From Neopestalotiopsis rosae (taxonomy: Eukaryota > Ascomycota > Sordariomycetes > Amphisphaeriales > Sporocadaceae): a stretch of 64,000 nucleotides of DNA. Below the pieces are notes generated by a model. It saw only the letters and a program-made list of their open reading frames with translations, did no database searches and was not told the origin of the DNA. Shown in pieces: positions 11,901 to 23,190 of this stretch; the stretch's first letter is position 1, and every line of letters begins with the position of its first letter. A program made the position numbers and the translations under genes. Location of the stretch: assembly GCA_023078685.1 (NCBI GenBank), contig JALGAS010000003.1, positions 6,014,001 through 6,078,000 of the forward strand, given 5' to 3'.

Positions 11901-13665
11901 ATGCATTCTCAGACCTTAAGCCGGCGGGCTGTCTCATCAGCTGTTTCTGCTGTAATCCGACAGCCCAAGAGACATGGAAGGTTTGTTGCCGCTGCCGCTG
12001 CCACCACTGCGACCAACGCCCGTCGCTGCTACTCCATGGCCGTCGATGATGGGATTTCGAATCTGCCTCTGGCGGGCTATCGCGTCTTGGATATGACGAG
12101 GGTTTTGGCCGGGGTGAGTTGTTTTTCTTTCATCTGCTGTCTGGTTGCAATATGAAATTGCCATTTCTACTTGCTATACGAAGTACGAAAGTGCAGTTTC
12201 AGGGCGTAGAGACTGAGCCGTCTGCTGAGCAACTGAAGAGCGCATGAGCTAGAGCAGCAAAAAGCAATGGCATCACTATATGATATGTGAGCATGGTCGC
12301 TAACGTGGATCAATGCAGCCATACTGCACGCAGATACTGGGAGACCTTGGGTAAGTTGCATATCACAGCTGTCAGGTACTTCCGCCTGGCGCATTCTCAC
12401 TCTCCTCTTTTGCTCACACGTCTGGACGAAAAGAGCCGAAGTCATCAAGATTGAGCATCCGACGCGGGGCGATGACACCCGCGCATGGGGACCCCCATAT
12501 GCGTCTTACACTTCGGACTCACAGCTACAGGGACCGGGCGAGTCGGCATATTTCCTCGCCGTCAATCGCAACAAGAAGTCTCTGGGCCTGTCTTTTCAGC
12601 ACCCCGAGGGCGTCGACATCTTGCACAAGCTGGCCGCAAAATGCGATATCCTCGTTGAGAATTATCTTCCGGGCAGTCTGGCCAAGTACAACATGGATTA
12701 CGCTACCCTGAGCAAGATCAACCCGGGTCTCATCTACGCGAGTATTACGGGCTATGGCCAGACTGGTCCGTACTCTAGCCGGGCCGGCTACGACGTCATG
12801 GTCGAGGCCGAGTTTGGACTGATGCACATTACTGGAAGCCGAGATGGGCCGCCCGTAAAGGTGGGTGTGGCAGTCACCGATCTGACGACGGGCCTGTACA
12901 CCTCCAACTCCATCATGGCCGCCCTGCTTGCGAGAGCAAAGACGGGAAGAGGGCAGCACATTGATGTAGCGCTGAGCGATTGTCAGACCGCAACGCTGGC
13001 CAACATTGCCAGCAGCTGTCTTATCAGCGGAAAGAAGGACTCTGGAAGGTGGGGGACGGCACATCGTGAGTAGACAGCACCTTTGAACACCATTCGCAAG
13101 CTTGTGTTTTGCTTGCGCGTACTCCGAGGCTCTAGAGTAAGACACTGACTGAGACACAGCCTCGATTGTGCCATACAAATCTTTCAAGACAAAAGATGGC
13201 GATATCTTACTTGGGGGTGGCAATGACCGCCTCTTTGGCATTCTGTGCGACGGTGTAGGACGCTCCGAGTGGAAGACGGACCCCAAGTACGCCGTCAATG
13301 CCCAGAGGGTGGCCAACCGTGTCGAGCTCGAGGGGCAGATTGAGGCCATCACTACTCAGCGCACGACGCAGGAATGGCTCGATGTCTTCGAGGGCTCAGG
13401 CATGCCGTATGCGGCCGTAAATGACGTACAAGGCACGCTCCAGCACGAGCACACCATTGCTAGAAACATGGTGGTGGAGATGGAGCATGACCAGTGCGGT
13501 ACCATAAAAATGGTAAACACGCCAGTCAAGTATAGCGAGAGTGAGCCAAGAATCCGCAGTCCTCCACCGACCTTGGGGCAGCATACAAACGAGGTTTTGC
13601 GCGATGTTTTAGGCTTTGAGCAGGACAAGATCGCTGGGTTGAAGGACAAGGGCGCTATCCGGTGA
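11901..13665 (+). CDS. Mitochondrial family III CoA-transferase, similar to succinate-hydroxymethylglutarate CoA-transferase
   Basis: Four exons: 11901-12113, 12319-12350 (only 32 bases), 12434-13065 and 13160-13665, giving 460 residues. The first 45 residues are rich in Arg, Ser and Ala without acids, which fits a mitochondrial presequence. The CoA-binding fold opens with R-V-L-A-G-P-Y-C-T-Q and G-A-E-V-I-K-I-E, strongly conserved in CaiB/BaiF enzymes. The likely catalytic Asp is residue 231 in V-T-D-L-T-T-G. Family III enzymes move CoA between dicarboxylic or hydroxylated acids. The closest pattern I recognise is human SUGCT, which acts in glutarate and lysine breakdown; a related acyl acceptor is equally possible. 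The tiny second exon is required, since it supplies the Q-I-L-G-D-L-G stretch. No neighbour belongs clearly to the same pathway. Confidence 0.9.
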
Positions 13666-15898
13666 TTGACTATAGGGATTTAGACATCTAGATCTTGACT
13701 AAGTCTGTGCGTCAAACGGTCAAGCAGATGATGTGCATTCTGTAAGTGCTTGACGCAACAAATGACCATAGATAGGTTGTATTCATCCAATCCTATGAGG
13801 CAATGAATCCTTCTGGCAGTGACGATGATATGATCATGTTCCGGATGATTTGCATTGAGAATGACGTCGAGTTTTGCGAGGTCGCGGATCCTTTGAATGC
13901 CCACAACGCATGTCGGGAATGGTTGTCGCAGGTCCAGAATGCAGGGCCGAGCGCACAGGCAGAGACAAACGGTAGGGGAAGGAAGACAACCCCGGCGACC
14001 TGCATACTGTAGCTCGTCTACCGAAAGGGAAGTCATCGTGGTTTCTTCTGTCCTGCATCTCTGCTGCAATGTTTGTCTGTCAATCATATAACGTAAAAAG
14101 GATAAACGATGAAAAGTGCATTGCGTTTGAATGCTTTTGTTTTGCTTGCGGTGGGGCGTCGTCGTTTGCCCTGAATAGGCCCCGTCTGTGTATACCCGAA
14201 GTCAAAGCTTGACCTGAACCAACCAAAGCGCAATGGCATGATTTACATACCAGTAACCAATGCAACGACAGCAAAGAGACTGCCAGACTGCCAACATTAA
14301 GTTTTCTGCGAGCTCGTGGTACACCGTTATGACTGAGTGACATACTGCACAAAGAAGAAAAGCCCCCAATGTTCACAAAAATATGATGTTGATTTGATCG
14401 TCGCAGGCTCCCACACAGCCTCAGGCGAGGAGGCATCCTTGGCATCCTCCCATCCTAGACTCTGCCGGCTAGAGATTCCTTCCCGCGAACCTACCGGCCC
14501 TACCTATCTGCCTAGGCACAGAATATGCGGGAGGGTCATGCGCCTCGATTTTTTGGCAGCAACATGCCTCTGCATACTGCTTGGCGATCAATTATTGTCT
14601 CCAAGTGTAGCACTGGGCAAGCTGTTGGAAGGGGCTGTCCGTCCCTTGTTGGTCTCTGTAACTGGTAACTGGCACGCGCGAGATCCCTTCATTGGCGCGG
14701 GGGTACGTAACGGGACCTAAGTAAGGTATGCCCCAGGGCCCATGGAAAAGAGCATCGCCCCAATAAGTCCCCGCAAGCGCGTTTGCCTTTCTTTAGCCCT
14801 CCCGAGCAGAGCCTGTAGGTTGGTTGTTGTTGTACACACTTGTCCGAGGCTTTTCGTTGTGAAGAAGTACAAGCTCGGGTTCGTGCCGCTTGACCGTCAG
14901 ACTGTCATACGCTTTTTGGATTTTTGACTTTGAGTCCATGACAAGGTTTGCCCTTCTTGCTCGTAAGCAGGCATACATAGCAAGAGAGGGTACTAAGAGT
15001 AATGCGCACCAGTGATCTTCATGCTCTCAGGTTCCGAACCAATTATAGTAACCGCATGCCCCGTAAAAAAAACACGAGGGGGAGTGATGCCTTGTGGAGC
15101 CATTTGTGGTCTGCTACACTGAACTTGTTGGCTTGCTTGGAAAGCGCCCCTAGCTCTCCAAGAAAAGGCTCTAATTCTTTTTCTTTCTTTTTCCTGCCGA
15201 GTCTTCTCAGCTCTTGCTCAGTGCTTACTTTGGACAAACGTTCTAAACTTTGACTTCTCAACTGATCCAGTGCCCCTCCAAAAAAGACATGGGCGCCCCG
15301 GCTGCCGCACCGAGACATACATGAGCAAAAACATGTTCTGATGTGCGTCTGGCCGCTGTGGGATTCGCGTTCGTCCCCAAGGATTGATCCAGATTGGGGA
15401 GACCTGCAAGACCTGCTGGGAAGTGGAGGGGGGCCGCATTGGATGCTTGACCCGGCCGGGGATTGAGGGACCACGCTCGTTGGTTTCGTCAAAGGGCTGA
15501 CAGAGGAGCGATACACTACCAAGACTACGACGGAAGACTTATCGCATTGCATGCATAATAATAAGCTGGGCATACGAGACAGCCCATGTACCCCAGGACC
15601 AATAATGTCGTGCAACCACTATACGGTACAAACCGCCCGTGTTGTATGGTAGGTTAAAGAGTGGGCCCTCGGGCTTGCTGACAGGCGTGGGTGAGTATTA
15701 CTTATTTTCATAAGTTGCCTACATCTCCCGCTTCCTCGTCCGAGGTCTGTTTCTCTCGCCCACCCTGCCGGAAATCTTTCATTCTTAGCTTGCATTTTCT
15801 CTCTATATTATATGGTGGTAATCAATATTAGGAGGTGAACTATTATATATGCTTGATATATACTACTCACCTCTATATACAACTATCTGACCTCGACA
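13666..15898. other. Intergenic region upstream of the single-pass membrane protein gene
   Basis: About 2.2 kb with no coding region I can support. It contains several CCTA/TAGG-rich patches (for example 14490-14515) and pyrimidine-rich stretches around 15170-15230 and 15720-15800. The AT-rich last 100 bases probably carry the promoter and leader of the next gene. Confidence 0.55.
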
Positions 15899-16573
15899 AT
15901 GGTGCCTCAACCACATTCCAACAGAAACTTCCCGTCCGGCCAAATGTATGGCGTTCAAAAACGGGGCGAGGATCTGGCCCTCTCGTCATGGACAATCGTC
16001 GCCATCATCATTGCCGTGCTGGTAGTCCTTTCCACAATAGCCTTCACAGTATTATACGTCATGAGGCGGAAGCGGATTTCCAAAGAGGGCCCAAAAGACC
16101 TGCCCGTCATCAGCGGACGCCAACAGGTCATCCGGAGGAGAAAGGCCATGACGGCGGCCGAGAGGCGAGCAGCCGAAGAGACGGAGCGGAGCCTCATGAT
16201 TCGCAAGTCTCTGGCCAGCCGGTCGACGCTCCACAGCGTTGCGTCGCGGGATACTCAGATTCTCGACACGGCCCGCAGCTCATGCGTGGTCGACGGAGAT
16301 GATGAGCAACACATCGAAATACCAGAACTACCTACCACTTCTGGCGATTGGAAGGAATGGGAGGCACAGGCCCAGACGGACAGGCGGCATACGAGGTTGA
16401 GAGAGCTCTCGGTTGGCAGAGAGTCGCATCCAGCATTTGCACAAGAATTAGAGGACTTGCCAGCGCCAGCACAAACGAGATCGCCATCACCATCACGAGA
16501 ACTCAAGGGTCCAAGACAGCTATTGCCATTGCCATCGCTACCATCTACAACATCACCATCGCCTGCACCTTGA
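15899..16573 (+). CDS. Hypothetical single-pass membrane protein with cytosolic basic, proline-rich tail
   Basis: One uninterrupted exon encodes 224 residues. Residues 1-28 are polar. Residues about 30-53 form one strong transmembrane helix (W-T-I-V-A-I-I-I-A-V-L-V-V-L). M-R-R-K-R follows immediately, which by the positive-inside rule puts the long C-terminal part in the cytosol. That part has a charged, probably helical segment (residues 70-110) and a Ser/Pro-rich end. There is no cleavable signal peptide or catalytic motif. Similar small single-pass proteins are common and unassigned in filamentous fungi. The ATG at 15899 is the only one before the helix in frame. I do not recognise a family. 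Confidence 0.65.
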   Translation: MVPQPHSNRNFPSGQMYGVQKRGEDLALSSWTIVAIIIAVLVVLSTIAFTVLYVMRRKRISKEGPKDLPVISGRQQVIRRRKAMTAAERRAAEETERSLMIRKSLASRSTLHSVASRDTQILDTARSSCVVDGDDEQHIEIPELPTTSGDWKEWEAQAQTDRRHTRLRELSVGRESHPAFAQELEDLPAPAQTRSPSPSRELKGPRQLLPLPSLPSTTSPSPAP

Positions 16574-17857
16574 CCAGGGAAATTGAGAAGTTTGTTTTTA
16601 GGCGTTTGGCATATGGGTAATGGAAGCGAAAAATAGCACACATGCCTGGGTTACCAATTTCTATTTCTGTCTGGAGCAAGGGACCCTGCTGCCCTGGATC
16701 GCATAGTGGGCTCTGGGTGGAGTGGGCATGGCGTTTATGCATATCATGTCCTGACAAGCGTGGACTTTGTAGCGAAGGGAGCAATGATTTGTAGCGCCGT
16801 TCTGTTGGCATTCCAGATGAATGACAAACCCCAACGGCGCATGTTTACATCGTGTTAATGATAGTACTGAATGAGAATACCCACACCACAGACTTTTTCG
16901 TTGCATAGAACATGACCATTGTGATAGATGGAGTACATGGCATTACCTGGTACATGTATGGAAGTGGGTATACTTCGCGTATCTTACACTTCAGCCTGTC
17001 AGGTGCAAATCACCCAGTGTGCAGGTGTACATTTGCATGCACAGCTTGTCAAATGGACTCGACGGGGCCAAAAAAGCCCTTGGTATTCTTCATGGACACA
17101 ATGCTTGGTCTTCTCATCCATCGGCCCTTTGACATGCAGCTTTTATGCTTTTGGTTGTCCTGGCATTGTTAGAGCCTCGTAGGCTCGACCTTTCTCCGTG
17201 GCTTGGCTGCCCATTGTTATTTAAGTGTGTGAACGACCTAGTCAGTGCCTTCAGCTTCTTTCAGCTCACATCAATAAATCCTTCAACCACGGCAACGAAA
17301 TTTTCTTCCTGTCACATTGAAATTGGTGATCACATTTCTCCAGAGTTTCGCAAGACCACCATCTACACAATCTTCAATATCTCGAGCTCAGATCTCGCAG
17401 AACATTCAACAGCCACAAGTAAGTCCTATCAAGTAAGCAAGGTGTATTGCTAAGCCACCCTCACAAAGTCGACTGCCAACTGGTTGGACTTTGGCCCCAT
17501 CCCACCCAATTTAGTGCCCGTGCGGCAGTGCCCCACCTTCCAGATCTTTCCGCGCTTGACACTTGAACAGGGCTCTTAGCTGACTCATCAAACTCGCAAC
17601 TTCAGGCTTCCGCACGCTCATTTGAGGATCGTCAACCTCGAGCCTTGAACCCAACCTTTGTTCCCTTCTACCACGCCGCTCACCAGAACCTCTGCCTCAC
17701 TCGACCATCCCCTACGACCGTCGCGATCAATTCCTAGATACCGAGCGACGATCCAGAGTGTTTCAGCTCGGCTCTCTGTCCTTTCTCTCCTCAAACTCTC
17801 TCGGTCGCGACGACGTTAGACAACTTTAACCTCGACTGCAACCGTTCAACGGCGACA
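16574..17857. promoter_or_regulatory. Intergenic region with pyrimidine-rich 5' leader of the TFIIB gene
   Basis: No protein gene is visible. From about 17640 to 17857 the plus strand is C/T-rich and, over the last 150 bases, free of ATG before the TFIIB start, typical of the long leader of a steadily expressed fungal housekeeping gene. The TFIIB start context is GCGACAATGG. The earlier part is ordinary spacer. Confidence 0.45.
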
Positions 17858-19011
17858 ATGGCCTCCTCCATGCAGGACCCGTTTGCTGCCTACAAGCAGC
17901 AGCAGGATCAATTGAAGGATGGCCAGAAGCAGACCGAGTACCGCGAGAACCTCAACGCGCGCTTGATGTGCGGCGAGTGCAAAGAGGATCCCCCAAATCT
18001 GACGTAAGCTTTTGTCATATTCTTGCGCGCCTTTCCTCTGAGCTGTTCTTGACTAACTTGCATCCCAAAAGTGAGGAGTTCTCCAGCGGCGATCTCGTTT
18101 GCGCCACTTGCGGCTTGGTCCTGGGCGACCGCATTATCGATACCCGATCAGAGTGGCGTACTTTTGCCAACGACGAGAACAATGACGACCCCTCGCGTGT
18201 CGGTGACGCCATGAATCCTCTACTCAATGGCTCTCAGCTCGAGACCAGCATCGCCTTTGGTGAGGGTGGTCGTGCCCGAGAGCTGCACCGTGCCCAGAAT
18301 CGATCTCAGCTTGACAAGGCAACCAAGGGCCTGCTTGCCGCGTACGGAGACATTAGCTCCCTCTGCGACGCTGTTCACATCCCCAAGACGGTCCAAGAGA
18401 GCGCCAAGCACATTTACAAGATGACGGATGATGCCAAGCTCTTCAAGGGCAAGTCTCAAGAGTCCATCATTGCAGGTTGCATCTTCATTGCCTGTCGTCA
18501 GGCCCGCCTCGGTCGTACATTCAAGGAGATCCATGGATTGACCAATGTTTCGAAGAAGGAGATTGGCAGGACCTTCAAGCAGCTGGAAAAGTTTCTCATG
18601 ACCCAGCGCGAGCACGATGCAGCCAACGCCAACCTCTACTCCCTCGATACATACGAGAACACCAACTCCACTGGTGCCGAGGAGCTTTGTGGTCGTTACT
18701 GCAGTCAGCTTAACTTGCGCAACCCGCACCAGGTGGAGAAGTATTCGAGACTGTTGGCATCCAAGAGTTCCACGGTCAAGGACTTGGCTGGTCGTTCTCC
18801 CCTTTCGGTGGCCGCAGCTTGTATCTACATGATTTGTGCCTTGCTGGACGATCCTCGCCCGTCGCGTGATATTGCCACTGCCGCGGGAGTCAGTGATGGT
18901 ACAATCAAGACTGCGTACAAATTCTTGTACCAGGCCAAGAACGATCTTATTGAGAAGTCCTGGCTCAAGCCCGATGGCCCAGGCAACATGGCCAAACTCC
19001 CCACCAACTAG
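17858..19011 (+). CDS. sua7: Transcription initiation factor IIB (TFIIB)
   Basis: Two exons, 17858-18003 and 18072-19011, give 361 residues, close to other fungal TFIIB proteins. The factor bridges TBP on the promoter and RNA polymerase II and helps set the start site. The N-terminal zinc ribbon has Cys38, Cys41, Cys59 and Cys62 and is split by the intron. The B-reader segment follows (S-E-W-R-T-F-A-N-D-E). Two cyclin-like repeats cover about residues 120-215 and 230-325, with K-S-Q-E-S-I-I-A-G-C-I-F-I-A-C-R in the first and L-S-V-A-A-A-C-I-Y-M in the second. The first coding exon sits after a CT-rich leader. This is a single-copy essential gene in most fungi and the best housekeeping landmark here. 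Nothing about it is odd. Confidence 0.98.
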
Positions 19012-20520
19012 AAGTTGGTTGGAGATTCGGTCTGCGAACCTGCTCACTTGGAGGGTGATGACCTTCGCCGACAGGTTCTGCGACCCACACAGTTTGATTC
19101 TTGTCCCATGCCGGTACTTATGGGCAGTGGCTGAACAAGAATCAATATTTCCTGATCAAGGCTACAAGAGTACGAAGTAGCAGAACCATTAGGGTGATTC
19201 CATTGGTGTCTCTCCATGACTCTTTGAGCCAGTCCCTTTGCAGCCTCGTTTTCGCTCATCAACGAGCTTAATTCACTGTCGCAGTCGAGCCATTATTCTT
19301 GAGAACAGAGGAAAGTCTGACTGCGCAACCCGTTGCTCGACGTAAAGGTCCAGCACATTCACAATTCAGCGAGCAAGAAGTTATGACACTACAAACGACC
19401 AGGGAGGTCCATTTGCACTGGTTGATCTGAAAAGACTTCCTCAAGTGCACATTTTGCGTTTCTATTCTTGCAAGTCTGGCACTGATGGTAATTGGGGACA
19501 GGATTCATGGTTTATGGCAGGCGTTGGTACACAACATGTGACTTAAGCGAGATTGACCATAGACACAATACAGCGCATTCAGAAAGTACATCTTGATGCC
19601 TTGTTGTGCTCAGTGATCTTCTATCGTCAAATCGTAAGTTGCTATGTTCGTTCCGAGGTACGGAACGAGGCTCATCGCGTCATCTGCCCACTCCCACGTA
19701 GGTATGCAAATCCATTCGTTCGTTGTATGTAGATAGCCATGAAACCAAATCACTCCTTCTCAAATGCTCTTCTCGTCATGATTCTGCCTGACCTCTATTG
19801 CGTTCTATCTACACGTAGACATTCCCCCACAAAGTATTCAAGACAACGCGAATAACCCGAGCCGGACCACATCCGTGGGAAATTCCCGAGATTCGCGAGA
19901 ATTTATAATCAAACGCAACGTGCCAATCTTCATGTACCCCATGATTTTGCCAACCCCGCATTCTACCCCGGACTCGTAGCCGTATCCATGATGAATTCGG
20001 AAATTCCGTGCTTGTCTTTTTTTTCGTTTCCCCATACCGTATAATAGTCCATTGGCCAAGTGGATACGACATTAAGTCTATCCCCACACACGATGATCTT
20101 GGGGAAGTTCTGTCCTAGTCTGCTATGAGGGGAAAACCTGCCATTGAGACCGCGTTCCCCTGTTCTTTTGGGGACTTCACGACTTCCAATGGTCAAGGTA
20201 GCCCAAAGTGGAAAGACGAAGCGCCGGGAAGACAAGAAATGACGCCAGGGCTTCTTTCCGCCGTTCCTATACAATATCAAGCAGGAAATCTGAAGCGGTG
20301 AATGAGCCATTACCTTGATGTTGACATTCAGAAATGGAAGTCGAAACGCACGGTTGCTCTTTGTCGTAGCCGGTGGTTGTATTGGCGGGCATTACGGAGG
20401 CGAGAAAGCCTCGTCTACCACTGGTATATATATCAGGGCTATGGTCAATTGAGTGGCGTCTGTTCACATCGTCACCAATCCTTCAATTTTCTGTATAACG
20501 CCCTCTGCGATCATTTGAAT
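19012..20520. other. Intergenic region between TFIIB and the DUF1593 gene
   Basis: No supported gene on either strand. The left part is the TFIIB 3' flank; the right 300 bases are the promoter of the DUF1593 gene. No repeat or RNA gene was recognised. Confidence 0.6.
20424..20433 (+). promoter_or_regulatory. TATA box of the DUF1593 gene
   Basis: GTATATATAT lies about 90 bases upstream of the ATG at 20521, in a suitable position for a core promoter. Confidence 0.5.
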
Positions 20521-22144
20521 ATGCTTCGCTACGGATTTGCGGCAGGCCTTGTGGCCTTGCAATTTGCTTCGCAAGCTGTCACGGGCGTCCATGGCAGTAT
20601 CAGCAGTAGAGACTCGGCCACGGAGAGTCTCCAGACGTTCAGCTATAAGCCAAGGATCTTCATCTTGTCGGATATCCTCAATGAGCCTGATGACTCCATG
20701 TCGCTAGTCAGATACCTACTGTACTCTAACGAATTTAACACGACTGGATTATGTGCAACCACATCATGGTGGCTGCAGAACGAGACGCACCCCGAGGAGA
20801 TGGAGAGAATCATCAATGCCTATGGAGAAGTCGTCGATAACCTCAACCAGCATGTCCATCCATCGGTCCAGTACCAGAGTCCAGATGAGTTGCTGCAGCT
20901 CGTGACATCGGGTCCAAATGTAAGAGTCTTTCCAGGCCTTACCGTCTTTAAAGACAAAGAAAGATAGACACGCAGACGCTAACATGAATCAGGTGTATGG
21001 AAGTGCTGCCTTGGACGAGCCCATCAGTGAGGGAGCACAGCATCTCATCGCCGCTCTGCAGGCATCCGAAGACCCTCTGTTCGTTACGGCCTGGGGAGGT
21101 ACCAATACCTTGGCACAAGCCTTGCAGTACATGGATGAGAATCTCTCAGAATCGGAAGCCAGCGCACTGCGGTCGCGCATCAGACTCTACACCATTTCCG
21201 ATCAGGACGATACGGGTGCCTGGATACGTGCGCGCTACCCCGAGATCTTTTACATCATTTCCGTCCACGCGTGGAATGACTACACTCTCGCTACCTGGAC
21301 AGGAATCAACCTGGCATCGTGCGCTTGTGTAGACAACACTACTGTGCTGAATCCATGGTTGGATGCCAACGTCCGACTCGGTCCCCTCGGCGCCGTGTAT
21401 CCACAAATCGAGTATGGCATGGAAGGTGACACGCCCAGCTACCTCTGGCTCGTGCAAAACGGCCTCGTCTACCGCGATCGCATTGACTATGGCACATGGG
21501 GCGGCCGCTACAATCTCCCCCAGGCTCCCGTAGACGTCGCCAAGGGCAGAGCGCACGTTAGCAATCAGTATGTCAACAGCCTCGACGCCGTGATTGGCGC
21601 CGACGGCGAGTCGTACTCGACGCACCAGGCAACCATCTGGCGCTGGCGCTCGGCTTATCAGGATGATCTGGCGGCGCGCATGCAGTGGACGCTCACGCCC
21701 AACTTTACCGACGCCGGCCACCCGCCCGTGATCAAAGTCAATGGACACGAGGGTCCGGACCCCCTGTTCCTGACGGTAGCCGCCAACCAAACCTATCTGC
21801 TGGACGCGGGGCTGACCGTGGACCCGGACGCCGGTTCCGCAGGCGGCAACGGCAACCTGACGTTTGACTGGGCGCTCTACCCGGAGCCGACCAAGTTCCT
21901 GTCCGCGTACCTCACGGTCCCGATCACGGCGGTCAACGGGACGGGCGAGGTGCTCGCGACCAACGCCGCCGGGTTCGCCAACGCCACGGTGGGCACGGCC
22001 GTGCAGTTCACGGCGCCCGAGGTCTTCACCAACCCCAACACGGGGGTCTCAATGGATTTCCATCTCCTTCTGTCGGTGACTAACTCGGCGGGCAAGTACC
22101 CGATTACGCGGTATCTGAGGATCGTCTGCCAGTATGAGTCTTGA
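20521..22144 (+). CDS. Secreted DUF1593 protein (nucleoside-hydrolase-like fold)
   Basis: Two exons, 20521-20919 and 20993-22144, give 516 residues. The N-terminus is a signal peptide of about 24 residues. The mature protein opens with P-R-I-F-I-L-S-D-I-L-N-E-P-D-D-S-M-S, the acidic loop of the DUF1593 family, which resembles the calcium-binding D-x-D-x-x-x-D-D loop of nucleoside hydrolases. The D-Q-D-D and H-A-W-N-D segments further on are also family marks. The last 120 residues look like a beta-rich C-terminal domain. Relatives are annotated as cellulose-binding or sugar-active proteins, but the reaction is not established; hydrolysis of an N-glycosidic or sugar bond is an inference. The final third has strikingly C/G-ending codons. 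There are several N-x-S/T sites, as expected for secretion. Confidence 0.9.
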
Positions 22145-23190
22145 GGAAGATCGATTGTGGAGATTTAGGCTGCATTTATTAATGAAGTCAATATGAAAAG
22201 AAAAACAAATTCCAGGCATCAATGTGCTAGACAATAATCGAGAAGTGTTGAGGCGAATCATTGATGGATATGTGGATTGTAGTGCACAGATAAGATTTAG
22301 GTCTTACACAGCTAAGTCCAGTGCCTATAGCGGGGGTGAGCGGCCGCCTAATATCTGAACCAAAGCCCCGCAATAACAGGGGATCTGGAGCAGCATTACT
22401 CACTGACCGCAGGCTCCAGGGGTTCCATCGAAACCGTTAGTGAAGTGTAAGAACCCTCCTCCAGCTTCCAGGTTGTGCAACGCCTAGCCTTCCAGACCCC
22501 AGACCAGCACGCCAGCAGATACGCGACTTCTGGGAGTCATCCAGCCAGTCAAATCAGTGCAGCCAGCGCATTCATGCAGATGCAAGCGGATAGTCCCCCG
22601 AGGAATGGGTTTGCTTGTTTCTTTTTTACATTCCAATCAGGCTGCAGTGGCGGTTCCCGATATGGCTGTGCCGCAGAACACCAACGATCGCTCCAGGCAG
22701 TGGTGAGGCTCCGCGATGACCAGCGGAACAAACGAGCTCAGTCGCTGTTGCTGCCTGCGTAGCTTCCTAGTCAGCAGCCAATCAAGCTTCAATAATATAC
22801 GTGGTTCATGCCGATCCATCACCTCTTGGCGTCGTACAAGCAAAGTAAGGCAACCAGGCACAATGTGAGTTGTGACTCGTGAGGCATCGGCAGGAGCGTG
22901 TGGAGAGACTCGGAATGTGCAACCAGGCAGGATCGATCCGGAGAGGCTTTGAGCTTAAATTGCCCATGATTGTTTGTGTCACTCATGGTCGGTCTTGTTT
23001 ACACTTGTTTTATCTCTTCTCTGGAGCTGTTTCATTATATGCATCCTATTCACCTCGCTGCAAGTATTAGTTGGAACTCTTGAAAATCAACACAGCATTC
23101 ACAGCATTTCTTCCATTGGCTACTGAATCCTCCGCATTTTCACTACCTTTTCCCTTCATTGGCACCTGCTGGAATCGCATCACATTCAAA
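22145..23190. other. Intergenic region upstream of the AAA ATPase gene
   Basis: No gene recognised. The last 180 bases before 23191 are open in the frame of the ATPase, but there is no in-frame ATG there, so they are taken as 5' leader. Confidence 0.6.

Noticed and set aside
12525..13352. 275-codon frame antisense to the CoA-transferase
   Set aside because: It spans an intron of the real gene and lacks conserved features.
18220..19047. 275-codon open frame antisense to TFIIB
   Set aside because: It is the shadow of a conserved, C/G-biased gene; it has no domain of its own and no splice support.
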